Assembly: GCA_910579295.1 (NCBI GenBank)
Contig: CAJTTC010000008.1
Coordinates: 1-64,000, forward strand
DNA from: an uncultured Christensenella sp.
GTDB lineage: Bacteria; Bacillota_A; Clostridia; Christensenellales; Borkfalkiaceae
Reading direction: 5' to 3'
DNA length: 64,000 nt
Shown here: positions 8,203 to 16,987 of the stretch, in pieces
Position numbering within the stretch: the stretch's first letter is position 1
Layout: every line of letters starts with the position of its first letter
Program-made: the position numbers and the translations under genes
Notes under the pieces: generated by a model
The model's input: only the letters and a program-made list of their open reading frames with translations
Told to the model about the DNA's origin: nothing
Databases searched by the model: none

Positions 8203-9192
8203 ATGAAAATTTCAGTGCTCGGTTGCGGGCGTTGGGGCTCGTTTATAGGTTGGTATCACGCAACCGTTCTTAAAAACGACGTCGTTTTATACGGCGAAGA
8301 GGGACGCGAGGCGTACGATATTTTAAAGCGCGACGGCAAGAACGAGTACGTTGCGCTAGATAAGAGCATTACGCTTACCTCCGACTTGGAATACGCGCTT
8401 AAAGCGAGCGACGTGATAATAATTTCCATAAGCTCTCAGGCGCTGCGCGAGTTTATGCAAAAGGTCATAAAGTACCCCGTTGCCGACAAGTATTTCGTGC
8501 TGTGTATGAAGGGCATTGAAGAGAGCACGGGCAAGCGCCTTTCCGAAGTGCTTACGGACAGCGGCATAAAGAGCGATAAGATTGCCGTATGGGTAGGACC
8601 GGGACACATTCAGGCGTTCGTTGCGGGCGTGCCCAACTGTATGATTATCGACAGCGCAAACGGTGAGCTCAAAAAATATCTCGCCGAGAATTTCAAATCC
8701 AACCTTATCCGCTTCTATTACGGCGACGACCTTTTGGGCACTGAGGTGGGCGCGGCGGCAAAGAACGTTTTAGGCATAGCCGCGGGCGTGCTTGACGGTT
8801 GCGGCTACACAAGCTTAAAGGGACCTCTTATGGCGCGCGGCGCGTTCGAGGTGGCAAAGCTAATCAAGGCAATGGGCGGCAATCCTATGTCGGCGTACGG
8901 CTTAGCTCACCTCGGCGACTACGAAACCACGCTGTTTTCGCCCTATTCCCACAACCGAACGTACGGTGAAATGATGGCGCGCGGCGAACGCTTCGGCAAG
9001 CTTGCAGAGGGAGTTATGACGGCTAAGGCGATGAAAGAGCTGGGCGATAAATACGGCATAGAATTGCCGATAACCAACGCCGTTTACGAGGGTTGCTTTC
9101 TTGCGGACGAGTTCGGCAAGGGCGAGCACGATATAAACCATATAATTTTAAAGCTGTTCGACCGCAGTATCAAAAACGAATTCAGATTTTGA
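8203..9192 (+). CDS. gpsA: NAD(P)-dependent glycerol-3-phosphate dehydrogenase
   Basis: A 329-residue enzyme that reduces dihydroxyacetone phosphate to sn-glycerol 3-phosphate for phospholipid synthesis. The N-terminal Rossmann fold starts with VLGCGRWGSFIGW near residues 5-17; the C-terminal helical domain carries EVGAAAKNVLGIAAGVLDG near 185-203 with the catalytic lysine, and YGLAHLGDYETTLFSPYSHN near 229-248. RBS is AAGGGGTG. Its product feeds PlsY, encoded separately at 22339, so the pair is unlinked here. Confidence 0.93.
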   Translation: MKISVLGCGRWGSFIGWYHATVLKNDVVLYGEEGREAYDILKRDGKNEYVALDKSITLTSDLEYALKASDVIIISISSQALREFMQKVIKYPVADKYFVLCMKGIEESTGKRLSEVLTDSGIKSDKIAVWVGPGHIQAFVAGVPNCMIIDSANGELKKYLAENFKSNLIRFYYGDDLLGTEVGAAAKNVLGIAAGVLDGCGYTSLKGPLMARGAFEVAKLIKAMGGNPMSAYGLAHLGDYETTLFSPYSHNRTYGEMMARGERFGKLAEGVMTAKAMKELGDKYGIELPITNAVYEGCFLADEFGKGEHDINHIILKLFDRSIKNEFRF

Positions 9193-9269
9193 TTTGCGAG
9201 GGGCAACGGCGATTAAATAAGTTTCCGACAGCGGCAAACGCCGCAAATAAAAATATACGAGGCAAAATT

Positions 9270-11102
9270 TTGATTAGAGAAGATTTAAGAAACGTGGCGA
9301 TTATCGCGCACGTAGACCACGGTAAAACGACGCTTGTCGACGCAATGTTGAAGCAGAGCCACACCTTCCGCGAAAATCAGGCGGTAGAAGAGAGAGTAAT
9401 GGACAGTGGCGACATTGAAAGAGAGAGAGGAATAACCATTCTTGCAAAAAACACGTCCCTGCACTATAACGGCGTAAAGATAAACGTCGTCGACACTCCG
9501 GGACACGCCGATTTTTCGGGCGAGGTCGAGAGAGTAATGATGATGGTTAACGGCGTATTAGTGCTTGTCGACGCGGCTGAAGGACCTATGCCGCAGACCC
9601 GTTTCGTAATGCAGAAGGCGCTTGAAATGGGTCACAGACTGATTATCGTCGTAAACAAAATCGACCGTCCCGATGCCCGCCTGAACGAAGTGCAGGACGA
9701 AATTCTGGAACTGTTGCTCGAACTAGACGCTTCCGACGACCAGCTGATGTCGCCTGTTGTATGGTGTTCGGGCAGAGACGGCACGGCAACGCTCGATTTA
9801 AACACGCCCGGCAAGGACTTAACCCCCCTTTTTGAAACTATATTAAGCCACATAAAGCCTATGGAGGTCGACGCGGAGGGCGAAACGCAGATACTCTGTT
9901 CGTCGATAGACTATAACGATTACGTCGGCAGAATAGGCATAGGCAGAATAGAGCGCGGCGAGGCGCATGCGGGACAAGCCGTAGTGCTTACAAACTACAA
10001 CAACCCGCAGATGAAAGTATCGGGTAAAATAGTCAACCTCTATCAGATAGAGGGACTTGCGCGCGAGCCCGTTGAAAAGGCGATTGCTGGCGACATTGTA
10101 TGCTTCTCGGGGCTTGAAAAGATAAATATAGGCGATACGGTCTGCTCCGTGACCTGCCCCGAAGCTCACAAATTCGTTAAGATTACCGAACCCACGGTTG
10201 AAATGACCTTTTCGGTAAACGATTCGCCGTTTGCGGGCAAGGACGGTAAGTACGTCACGACCCGTCATCTGCGCGACAGACTTTTCAGGGAGCTTCTGCG
10301 CGACGTTTCGTTAAAGGTTGAGGAAACGGACTCCGCGGACAGATATCGCGTGTGCGGCAGGGGTGAGATGCACCTTTCCATATTGATAGAGGAAATGCGC
10401 CGCGACGGCTACGAATTTCAGGTGTCGACGCCTCGCGTTATGTACAAGGAGATTGACGGCGTGCGTTGCGAACCCGTCGAGCGCCTTATAGTCGACGTCC
10501 CCGACGAGGCTACGGGCGCGATATTCCAGAGTATGGGCAACCGCAAGGGCGAGCTTCTGCATATGTCGGCAATCGGCACGCGTACAAGGCTCGAATTTAT
10601 AATTCCCGCCCGCGGACTTTTCGGCTACAAGTCGGAATTTTTAACCTCGACCAAGGGCGAGGGTATAATGAGCAGCGTATTTTTCGAATATCAGCCGTAC
10701 AAGGGCGATCTGAGCCGCCGCAGCACGGGCTCTTTGGTTGCCTTTGAAACGGGCGAGGCGGTAACGTACGGACTGTTTAACGCGCAGGGCAGGGGCACTC
10801 TGTTTATCGGCGCGGGCACTCCCGTTTACGAGGGAATGGTCATAGGCGAAAGCCCCAAAAACGAGGATATAAACGTAAACGTTTGCAAGACGAAGCACCT
10901 TACGAATACCCGTTCGTCCTCGTCAGACGACGCGTTAAGGCTGATTACTCCCAAGAAGATGAGCCTTGAAGAATGTTTGGAGTTTATCGGCGACGACGAG
11001 CTTTTGGAAATCACCCCCAAAAATATCCGTATAAGAAAGCGTATTCTCGACAGCGAGTTGCGCGCCAAGGCAAACGCCAAAGCCAAGAAAGGGATCGAGT
11101 AA
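9270..11102 (+). CDS. typA: Translational GTPase TypA/BipA
   Basis: A ribosome-associated GTPase of 610 residues, the usual length, involved in 50S assembly and stress growth. G1 is AHVDHGKTTL near residue 12, G3 is DTPGHADFSGEVER near 73-86, and G4 is NKID near 128; EF-G-like domains II, III and V and the BipA-specific C-terminus follow. The start is inferred to be TTG at 9270, behind GAGG 7 bases upstream, because it gives the typical ILIREDLRNVAII N-terminus. A longer frame from 9093 overlaps gpsA by 100 bp and was rejected. Confidence 0.92.
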   Translation: MIREDLRNVAIIAHVDHGKTTLVDAMLKQSHTFRENQAVEERVMDSGDIERERGITILAKNTSLHYNGVKINVVDTPGHADFSGEVERVMMMVNGVLVLVDAAEGPMPQTRFVMQKALEMGHRLIIVVNKIDRPDARLNEVQDEILELLLELDASDDQLMSPVVWCSGRDGTATLDLNTPGKDLTPLFETILSHIKPMEVDAEGETQILCSSIDYNDYVGRIGIGRIERGEAHAGQAVVLTNYNNPQMKVSGKIVNLYQIEGLAREPVEKAIAGDIVCFSGLEKINIGDTVCSVTCPEAHKFVKITEPTVEMTFSVNDSPFAGKDGKYVTTRHLRDRLFRELLRDVSLKVEETDSADRYRVCGRGEMHLSILIEEMRRDGYEFQVSTPRVMYKEIDGVRCEPVERLIVDVPDEATGAIFQSMGNRKGELLHMSAIGTRTRLEFIIPARGLFGYKSEFLTSTKGEGIMSSVFFEYQPYKGDLSRRSTGSLVAFETGEAVTYGLFNAQGRGTLFIGAGTPVYEGMVIGESPKNEDINVNVCKTKHLTNTRSSSSDDALRLITPKKMSLEECLEFIGDDELLEITPKNIRIRKRILDSELRAKANAKAKKGIE

Positions 11103-11107
11103 ATAAA

Positions 11108-11228
11108 ATGGCAACCGAGCTGACGTATATCACGTATCCTCGATATCGAAAACGCCGAGCTTACCAAAAAGGCAATAGACGTATTGTTGGAAGTTATTCC
11201 GTTACCGAAGAAGCGCGCAAAAAAATAA
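11108..11228 (+). pseudogene. Small ORF with apparent +1 frameshift
   Basis: ATG at 11108 opens MATELTYITY, and after a run near 11137-11141 a different frame continues LDIENAELTKKAIDVLLEV and stops at 11226. Removing one C near 11139 would join them into a protein of about 39 residues with a basic tail. The second half has coding-like composition but no start of its own (a TGA lies just upstream). It may be a decayed gene, a sequencing error or a programmed shift. I recognise no family. Confidence 0.35.
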
Positions 11229-11280
11229 AACTTCATATTTTCCGCTCCGCAGAATATAAATATAATCAGCGAGGTGGATT

Positions 11281-11538
11281 ATGGAACAGAACGAAGGGCA
11301 TATCGTAGCGATAGAAAACCGCAAGAGACTTACGGCAACGCAGATAGAGGCGGTAGAGGCGTTTTCTCCGACGCAGCTCGTATTGAGTTACGCGGGCGGC
11401 AGAATAATAGTTACGGGCAGTGAAATGAAGATTACGTCCTTTTCCAAGACGAACGGCGGTTTTTCCGCAACGGGCTTATTCACGTCGGTTAAATATGCGC
11501 AAAAGGGAATGGGATTAAAGCAAAGGCTGTTCAAGTAA
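11281..11538 (+). CDS. yabP: Sporulation protein YabP
   Basis: An 85-residue YabP/YqfC-family protein. Members are needed for sporulation, with YabP made in the mother cell. The beta-rich family core is seen in RLTATQIEAVEAFSPTQLVL (near residues 15-34), then GGRIIVTGSEMKITSFSKTNG and a FTSVKYAQK end. RBS is GAGGTGG. A sigma-E-like -35 (TCATATT at 11233-11239) lies upstream with a weak -10, but TATAAT at 11261-11266 is also present, so its control is uncertain. It overlaps yabQ by one base. Confidence 0.9.
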   Translation: MEQNEGHIVAIENRKRLTATQIEAVEAFSPTQLVLSYAGGRIIVTGSEMKITSFSKTNGGFSATGLFTSVKYAQKGMGLKQRLFK

Positions 11539-11918
11539 TGCAGGTATTCATATTTCTGACATGTCTGCTGTGCGGCGTTATAAGCGGCGTTTTTTACGAC
11601 GTGCTGTATATCGCGCGCGTGTTTGTCTGCGGCGCTGACAAGGTTAAATACACAGTAAAGGATAAAATTTTTATCTGCCTGTGCGATTTAATCTACTTTG
11701 CGGTGTTTGCGGCGATGTTTGTCTTTACGTCTGTCTGCTTCGAGTTTTACACCATAAGGCTGTATATGCTTGCAGGGTGCGCAATCGGCGCGCTAATTTA
11801 TTTAAAAAGTATTCACTTAATTATTGCATTTTTAATAAAAAAAGTGTATAATAGCGTTACCAAAGCAAAAAAACCGAGAGGTAAAAGGGCATGGATGAAG
11901 AAAAACGCAACAAAATAA
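11538..11918 (+). CDS. yabQ: Spore cortex protein YabQ
   Basis: A 126-residue membrane protein with about three to four hydrophobic segments (near residues 3-22, 45-70, 74-92) and a basic C-terminal tail. YabQ in Bacillus sits in the outer forespore membrane and is required for cortex formation. The assignment rests on size, topology, the GVFYDVLYIARV pattern near residues 17-28, and the gene order yabP-yabQ-divIC. Its ATG overlaps the yabP stop (TAATG). The next gene starts inside its 3' end by 28 bases. Confidence 0.85.
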   Translation: MQVFIFLTCLLCGVISGVFYDVLYIARVFVCGADKVKYTVKDKIFICLCDLIYFAVFAAMFVFTSVCFEFYTIRLYMLAGCAIGALIYLKSIHLIIAFLIKKVYNSVTKAKKPRGKRAWMKKNATK

Positions 11919-12193
11919 CGGCGGCGGTAGTCGTAAACGCCATACTGCTCGTTGTAATTTTGGTTGCTGTCGTAATTGCTCAGATTGTTGAAATAAACGT
12001 AAAACAGCGCCGTAAAGACGCACTTTTGGAAGATTATTATCAACTTGTGCGCGAGTACGAGGGCGCTACCGACTTTTTGGATAAATACGAAAAAGACTCG
12101 GCTATCCACGACTTTATAATAACTATGAAGAATAACGGTTTTTCCGACGACGAAATCTACGATTTGCTTGTCAAAAGGGATAACAAGGATTGA
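11891..12193 (+). CDS. Septum formation initiator-like protein (DivIC/FtsB type)
   Basis: A 100-residue single-pass protein: a short cytoplasmic N-terminus, one membrane helix near residues 10-30, then a charged extracytoplasmic segment with coiled-coil character. This layout and its place after yabQ match DivIC, part of the DivIC-FtsL-DivIB complex that supports division. Sequence motifs are weak in this family, so the call leans on synteny. RBS GAGAGG is inside yabQ. Confidence 0.7.
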   Translation: MDEEKRNKITAAVVVNAILLVVILVAVVIAQIVEINVKQRRKDALLEDYYQLVREYEGATDFLDKYEKDSAIHDFIITMKNNGFSDDEIYDLLVKRDNKD

Positions 12194-12196
12194 CAA

Positions 12197-13057
12197 ATGA
12201 CGTTAGCTATAATAGATATCGGTTCTAATTCCGTTCGCCTTATGATGTGGGCGGACGGAAAAACTTTATTTAAAAAGCTGAAAACGACGCGCCTTGGCGA
12301 GGGACTTAACAGCTCTCCCGTACTCTTGCCGCAGGCTTGTCGGCGCACGGCGGAGGCGGTTGCGGAGTTTGTCGCGGAGGCAAGGCAAAGCGGTGCGGAA
12401 AGCGTTTACGCATTTGCAACGGCGGCGGTTCGCTCGGCTGAAAATCCGCAGGACTTTACGGAGCTAGTCAAAGAGCTGTGCGGACTGACCGTCGACGTTG
12501 TCAGCGGTGAAGAAGAGGCTGAAATGGGGATTGCGGGCGCGCTCGGCAATTCCGACGGGGGAATTATAGACGTCGGAGGGGCAAGTACCGAAGTCACCGT
12601 GCGGAAAGGCGGTAAGGTCGTTTACACTCACAGCGCCAACATTGGCACGGTGCGCATTCTGGACGGCGCGGGCAGAGATATAAATAAAATTGATAAATAT
12701 ATCGGCGAGCGGCTCGGGGAATACGGCGCAAATGATTTTTCGGCTTGTTCGTTCAAGGGAGTGGGCGGCACTGCTTCGCGGCTTGCGGCTGTCAAATGCG
12801 GCTTAAAGGTATACGACGCTACCGTAATCGACGGAATGCGCCTGACCGTGGAAGAGGTGCGCGCGTATGCCGAAAGGTTTACGGAAATGAGCGCGGAGGA
12901 GATACGGGCGACCACCTTGCTTACTAAGTCCGCCGATTTAATCGGCGGCGGCGCGGCGTTGCTTGCGGCGGTTATGCGCAAATTTAATATTGCCGAGATT
13001 GAAGTATCCGAAAGCGACAATTTAGAGGGCTATCTGCACTGTAAACTAGCAATATAA
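12197..13057 (+). CDS. Ppx/GppA family phosphatase
   Basis: A 286-residue actin-fold phosphohydrolase. The N-terminal phosphate loop is AIIDIGSNSVRLM near residues 4-16; the second is GGIIDVGGASTEV near 117-129, and VGGTASRLAAV near 191-201. The family hydrolyses polyphosphate or pppGpp. At under 300 residues it has only the two ASKHA subdomains, like the short Ppx2-type proteins, and lacks the HD-like C-terminus of longer exopolyphosphatases. Substrate cannot be read from sequence. It begins 3 bp after the DivIC-like gene. Confidence 0.85.
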   Translation: MTLAIIDIGSNSVRLMMWADGKTLFKKLKTTRLGEGLNSSPVLLPQACRRTAEAVAEFVAEARQSGAESVYAFATAAVRSAENPQDFTELVKELCGLTVDVVSGEEEAEMGIAGALGNSDGGIIDVGGASTEVTVRKGGKVVYTHSANIGTVRILDGAGRDINKIDKYIGERLGEYGANDFSACSFKGVGGTASRLAAVKCGLKVYDATVIDGMRLTVEEVRAYAERFTEMSAEEIRATTLLTKSADLIGGGAALLAAVMRKFNIAEIEVSESDNLEGYLHCKLAI

Positions 13058-13063
13058 TAAAAA

Positions 13064-13096
13064 ATTAAAGGAGCGCGTTGCCTGCAACGCGCTCCT
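13064..13096 (-). terminator. Terminator of ilvE, shared with Ppx gene
   Basis: A perfect 13-bp stem (AGGAGCGCGTTGC at 13069-13081, its complement at 13084-13096) with a 2-base spacer. The minus-strand exit runs into TTTAATTTTTT, so it is best placed to end ilvE. Confidence 0.8.
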
Positions 13097-13112
13097 GAGA
13101 TATTATATAGAG

Positions 13113-14135
13113 TTATTTAATTTCGTAAAGCCAACCGTCGGGTGCTTTGATTGAGCCCATCTGTATGCCCGTAAGAGCGTCGTAGAGCTTTTGCGTAATC
13201 TCGCCCATACTGTCCATACCAGAGGGCAGGCAGATTTCCTTGCCGTGGTCGACAATCTTTCCGACGGGCGAAATTACGGCGGCTGTACCGCACAGCCCGC
13301 ACTCTGCAAAGTTGTCCAACTCCGACAGCTTGACGGGGCGGTGCTCGACCGTCAGTCCTAAATATTTCTCTGCAACGTAGCACAGCGAGCGGCGGGTAAT
13401 GGAGGGAAGTATGCTGTCCGACTTGGGCGTAACGACCTTGCCGTCTTTCGTCACGAAAAGGAAGTTAGCCCCGCCCGTTTCTTCTATATATGTGCGCGTA
13501 GCCGCGTCTAAATACATATTTTCGTCATAGCCCTGCCTGTGCGCGTCGACAATGGCGTGCAGACTCATCGCGTAGTTCAGCCCCGCCTTAATGTGCCCCG
13601 TGCCGTGCGGAGCGGCTCTGTCGAAATCGCAAACGCGAATGGTAATGGGCTTGACGCCGCCCTTAAAATAAGGACCGACGGGGGTGGCAAACAGACGGAA
13701 TTCGTACTCTTCCGCGGGCTTTACGCCAATAACGGGCGACGAGCCGAACATATAGGGGCGAAGATAGAGCGTCGCGCCGCTGCCGTAGGGCGGAACGTAT
13801 TCTCTGTTAGCCGCAACAACCTGTTCGACGGCGCGCATAAACATACCGTCGGGTAAAATCGGCATTTCGAGCCTTGCGGCGGATTGCGCCATTCTCTCGG
13901 CGTTCAGGTCGGGGCGGAAGGTGACTGTCTTTCCGTCGGCGGTTGTGTAGGCTTTAAGCCCCTCGAAAGCCGTCTGAGCATATTGAAGCACGCCCGCGCA
14001 CTCCGAAATTACGATTTTATCGTCGGTAACGATCTCCCCCTCGGACCATTTACCGTCCTTATATCTTGCGACAAAGCGATAAGGGGTTTTGATATAACCG
14101 AACCCGAGAGAGCTCCAATCTATGTTGACAGCCAT
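13113..14135 (-). CDS. ilvE: Branched-chain amino acid aminotransferase
   Basis: A 340-residue fold-type IV PLP aminotransferase that makes valine, leucine and isoleucine from their 2-oxo acids. Visible family features: FEGLKAYTTADGKTVTFRPD near residues 58-77, RPYMFGSS near 129-136, and GTGHIKAGLNYAMSL near 184-198 with the PLP lysine. The start at 14135 has a GAAGG site; an upstream in-frame ATG adds 14 residues without one. Its promoter faces recX. The leader contains a GGCGAAAA/TTTTCGCC hairpin of unknown role. Confidence 0.95.
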   Translation of the reverse strand: MAVNIDWSSLGFGYIKTPYRFVARYKDGKWSEGEIVTDDKIVISECAGVLQYAQTAFEGLKAYTTADGKTVTFRPDLNAERMAQSAARLEMPILPDGMFMRAVEQVVAANREYVPPYGSGATLYLRPYMFGSSPVIGVKPAEEYEFRLFATPVGPYFKGGVKPITIRVCDFDRAAPHGTGHIKAGLNYAMSLHAIVDAHRQGYDENMYLDAATRTYIEETGGANFLFVTKDGKVVTPKSDSILPSITRRSLCYVAEKYLGLTVEHRPVKLSELDNFAECGLCGTAAVISPVGKIVDHGKEICLPSGMDSMGEITQKLYDALTGIQMGSIKAPDGWLYEIK

Positions 14136-14197
14136 AAAAATACCTTCTTTTTGTGGCGAAAAGCAATAAGTGCGCAATTTTTCGCCGTTTTCTTATA

Positions 14198-14226
14198 ATT
14201 ATATAACCGCTTCCGGATAAAGTCAA
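14198..14226 (-). promoter_or_regulatory. Promoter of ilvE
   Basis: On the minus strand: TTGACT, 17 bases, TATAAT. Only 4 bp separate its -35 from that of the divergent recX promoter, so the two promoters may compete or share a regulator. Confidence 0.8.
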
Positions 14227-14230
14227 ATAT

Positions 14231-14259
14231 TTGACAAAACTCATTTGCAATGATAAAAT
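14231..14259 (+). promoter_or_regulatory. Promoter of recX, predicted leaderless
   Basis: TTGACA at 14231-14236, 17 bases, TAAAAT at 14254-14259. The recX ATG lies 7 bases after the -10, where the transcript should begin, and no Shine-Dalgarno is present. Confidence 0.8.
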
Positions 14260-14266
14260 GTGAAGC

Positions 14267-14884
14267 ATGTCGCAAATTACGTCAATCGAGCCGCAGGTAA
14301 AGGATAAAACGCGTTGCAACGTCTATATTGACGGCAGGTTTTATTGCGGAATAAAATTAGAGGTCGCCATAAAGCACCGTTTAAAGGCTGGTATGGAAAT
14401 CGACAGGGCGGAGCTCGATAAAATTCAGCTTGACACCGAGAAGATGCAGGCTATGGATAAGGCGCTTACGCATATGTCGGCAAGCCCGAAAACCCGCAGG
14501 CAGATCGGCGATTTTCTGACTAAAAAGGGCTACGTCGGCGCGGTTGTCGGCTACGTTTTGGAGCGCCTCGAATACTACGGCTACGTCAACGACGCGGACT
14601 ATTGCAAAACGTACATAAACAGCGTGTCGGGCAAGAGTAAGCGAGTTATGGAAATAGAGCTTTTAAAGCGCGGCGTGGACAAGAACACTGTGGACGAAGC
14701 ACTGTCGGATTACTCCGACGACGATGACGAAATTTTCAATCTGGTAAAAAAATATCTGAGGGGTAAAGAGCCCACCAAGGATAACGTGTATAAGGGTTGC
14801 CGCTACCTGGTTTCCAAGGGGTATGAATACGACGCGGTAAAGAGGGCGTGCGAACGGATAAATGAAGAAGACGAAGATAATTGA
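14267..14884 (+). CDS. recX: Regulatory protein RecX
   Basis: A 205-residue RecX-family protein, which modulates RecA filaments. An N-terminal domain typical of Firmicute RecX (ITSIEPQVKDKTRCNVYIDG near residues 4-23) precedes three-helix repeats, for example KTRRQIGDFLTKKGY near 75-89 and YVNDADYCKTYINS near 105-118. The start at 14267 is supported by the conserved N-terminus even though no ribosome-binding site is present; the promoter implies a leaderless message. It overlaps birA by 23 bases. Confidence 0.85.
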   Translation: MSQITSIEPQVKDKTRCNVYIDGRFYCGIKLEVAIKHRLKAGMEIDRAELDKIQLDTEKMQAMDKALTHMSASPKTRRQIGDFLTKKGYVGAVVGYVLERLEYYGYVNDADYCKTYINSVSGKSKRVMEIELLKRGVDKNTVDEALSDYSDDDDEIFNLVKKYLRGKEPTKDNVYKGCRYLVSKGYEYDAVKRACERINEEDEDN

Positions 14885-15569
14885 GCTCGACGAAATAGAC
14901 AGCACGAACGAGTTCTGCAAGAGAATGAATTTTGAAGAGGACGTCATAGTCGTTGCAAAAAGGCAGGTAAGCGGCAAGGGCACGAACGGCAGAAGCTTTT
15001 CCTCGGGCGCAGGCGGACTGTACCTGTCCGTTATGAGAAAGTACAAAAATTTCGACTTTTCCAACACCTTTTCGATAATGATAAACGCTTGCGTAGCGGT
15101 GTGCCGCACGGTTGAGCATTTCGGACTTAAAGCCAACATCAAGTGGGCTAACGACGTGCTTGTAAACGGCAAAAAGATTTGCGGTACGCTGATAGAGAAC
15201 AGGCTGTCCGCAGACAATATTTGTACGTCGATAGTCGGTATGGGAATAAACGTAAACAACGTTTTGCCCGATGAACTCACCGATATCGCAACGACTATGA
15301 GCGCGGAAAAGCACGGCAAAAAGTTTTCGGTCAGGCGAGTACGCGACCAATTAATAAAAAATTTATCGCGGCAATACACCGTAGACGATTACAAGAAGTA
15401 CGTTGATTGGTTCGGCAAAGAGGTCTGGCTGGACAGAAACGGCGTTCAGACGCCCGCGATTGCTCTCGACGTAGCCGCCGACGGCACGCTTGTATGCAAC
15501 GTCGCGGGGCAAATAAGGAAAATCAGCAGTGCGGAAATGAGCCTGAGGTTGAAATGCAAATCTATCTGA
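14862..15569 (+). CDS. birA: Biotin--[acetyl-CoA-carboxylase] ligase
   Basis: A 235-residue biotin protein ligase. It activates biotin to biotinyl-AMP and attaches it to carboxylase carrier domains. The family loop appears as GKGTNGRSFSS near residues 38-48, and IKWANDVLVNGKKICGTLIE near 92-111 holds the catalytic lysines; a small C-terminal SH3-like domain follows. There is no N-terminal helix-turn-helix, so it is probably an enzyme only and not a repressor. It is translationally coupled to recX upstream and nnr downstream. Confidence 0.92.
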   Translation: MKKTKIIELDEIDSTNEFCKRMNFEEDVIVVAKRQVSGKGTNGRSFSSGAGGLYLSVMRKYKNFDFSNTFSIMINACVAVCRTVEHFGLKANIKWANDVLVNGKKICGTLIENRLSADNICTSIVGMGINVNNVLPDELTDIATTMSAEKHGKKFSVRRVRDQLIKNLSRQYTVDDYKKYVDWFGKEVWLDRNGVQTPAIALDVAADGTLVCNVAGQIRKISSAEMSLRLKCKSI

Positions 15570-16987
15570 CGAGCGAACAGGAAAGAGAGGCGGACGTAAA
15601 CGCCGTAAATTTCGGCTTATCTTCGGAAATGCTGATGAATAGAGCGGGGCGCGCCATAGCCGACGAGGTGCAGGCGGCGACAAGGCGGCTGAACGCGAAA
15701 AATGTCGTAGTTGTATGCGGCACGGGCAACAACGGCGGCGACGGCTACGTTGCGGCAACGGAGTTGCTCGCACGCGGCTGTGCCGTTTCGGTGTACTGCC
15801 TCGACGGCGAGCTGTCCGCGGGGTGTAAGCGCGAGAAGAAGAGATATACGGGCAAGTTTACGCGCACGATTGCGGGCGACGTAATTGTCGACTGCGTTTT
15901 CGGTACGGGCTTAAACCGTAAGCTTCAGGGCGAACACGCGTCGGTCGTAAGTAAGATAAACGCAAGCGGCGCGTATATCGTATCCGCCGATATTCCGAGC
16001 GGAATAAACGGCGATAACGGCAAAATAATGGGTGTGGCGGTAAAGGCGAATTTAACGCTTGCTCTCGGTTACTGCAAGCTTGGTTGCGTGCTCGGTGACG
16101 GCGTGGACTACTGCGGAAAAATCATCGTTAAGGATATAGGCATAGTCGCCGACTGCACATATGCGCGTTCGTTGGAGGACGGGGATATAGCGGCATTTTA
16201 CGCACCCCGCAGGCGCAATTCACACAAGGGCGATTACGGCACGGCGTGTATTGTGGCGGGCTCGGAGGAGTACGTCGGCGCGCCCGTTCTTGCCGTATCC
16301 GCCGCGCTCAAATCGGGTTGCGGTTACGTTCAGGCGGTCGTGCCCGCAACGCTGAAATACGCGTTAGCTACGGCGTATCCCCAATGCGTCTATGCTGATA
16401 AGCCGTCCTGCGAGGCAAGCGCGATAGCCGTAGGTATGGGATTGGGTTGCAGTAAGGAAACGTACGGGCTTGTGTGCGGGCTGTTGAAGTCGTATATGGG
16501 CAAGCTCATAATTGACGCGGACGGGCTCAACGCTCTTGCAAAATACGGCATAGAAGTCTTAAAGGAAGCGAAGTGCAGGGTGCTTTTAACTCCTCATATC
16601 GGCGAAATGAGCAGATTGGCGGGAATAAGCAAGGAAGAGGTGCTTGACGACCCCGTAGGTGTGGCGCAAAGCTTTGCGTTTGAATATAATGTAATTGTAC
16701 ACCTCAAAAACGCCGTATCGGTTACTTGCGACGGCAAGACGGCAACGCTGTCCGTGCGCGGAAGCAGTGCTCTTGCAAAGGCGGGTAGCGGCGATATGCT
16801 TTCGGGACTTATCTGCGGCAATGCGGCTCGCGGATTAAGCCTGTACGACGCGGCGGTATGCTCGCAGTACGTTTTGGGCAGTGCGGCGGAAATTTACTCT
16901 GAAGAGTTTTACGACGGCACGGCAACGCACGCGGACTTAATAAATAATCTCGACATTGCGGTAAAACGCTTGACGCGTAAAGAGTAA
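15554..16987 (+). CDS. nnr: Bifunctional NAD(P)H-hydrate repair enzyme
   Basis: A 477-residue fusion of YjeF-N epimerase (about 1-200) and ADP-dependent (S)-NAD(P)H-hydrate dehydratase (about 215-475). It repairs hydrated NAD(P)H. The epimerase motif is CGTGNNGGDGYVAA near residue 52; the kinase-like half has KGDYGTACIVAGS near 223 and AKAGSGDMLSGLICG near 408-422 with the catalytic aspartate. The ATG at 15554 was chosen for its GAGG site and conserved start; a longer frame lies inside birA. The final bases contain a promoter for the downstream riboswitch RNA. Confidence 0.94.
   Translation: MQIYLTSEQEREADVNAVNFGLSSEMLMNRAGRAIADEVQAATRRLNAKNVVVVCGTGNNGGDGYVAATELLARGCAVSVYCLDGELSAGCKREKKRYTGKFTRTIAGDVIVDCVFGTGLNRKLQGEHASVVSKINASGAYIVSADIPSGINGDNGKIMGVAVKANLTLALGYCKLGCVLGDGVDYCGKIIVKDIGIVADCTYARSLEDGDIAAFYAPRRRNSHKGDYGTACIVAGSEEYVGAPVLAVSAALKSGCGYVQAVVPATLKYALATAYPQCVYADKPSCEASAIAVGMGLGCSKETYGLVCGLLKSYMGKLIIDADGLNALAKYGIEVLKEAKCRVLLTPHIGEMSRLAGISKEEVLDDPVGVAQSFAFEYNVIVHLKNAVSVTCDGKTATLSVRGSSALAKAGSGDMLSGLICGNAARGLSLYDAAVCSQYVLGSAAEIYSEEFYDGTATHADLINNLDIAVKRLTRKE

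Noticed and set aside
9093..9269. N-terminal extension of TypA
   Set aside because: It overlaps gpsA by 100 bases and adds residues not found in the family; TTG at 9270 has a proper ribosome-binding site.
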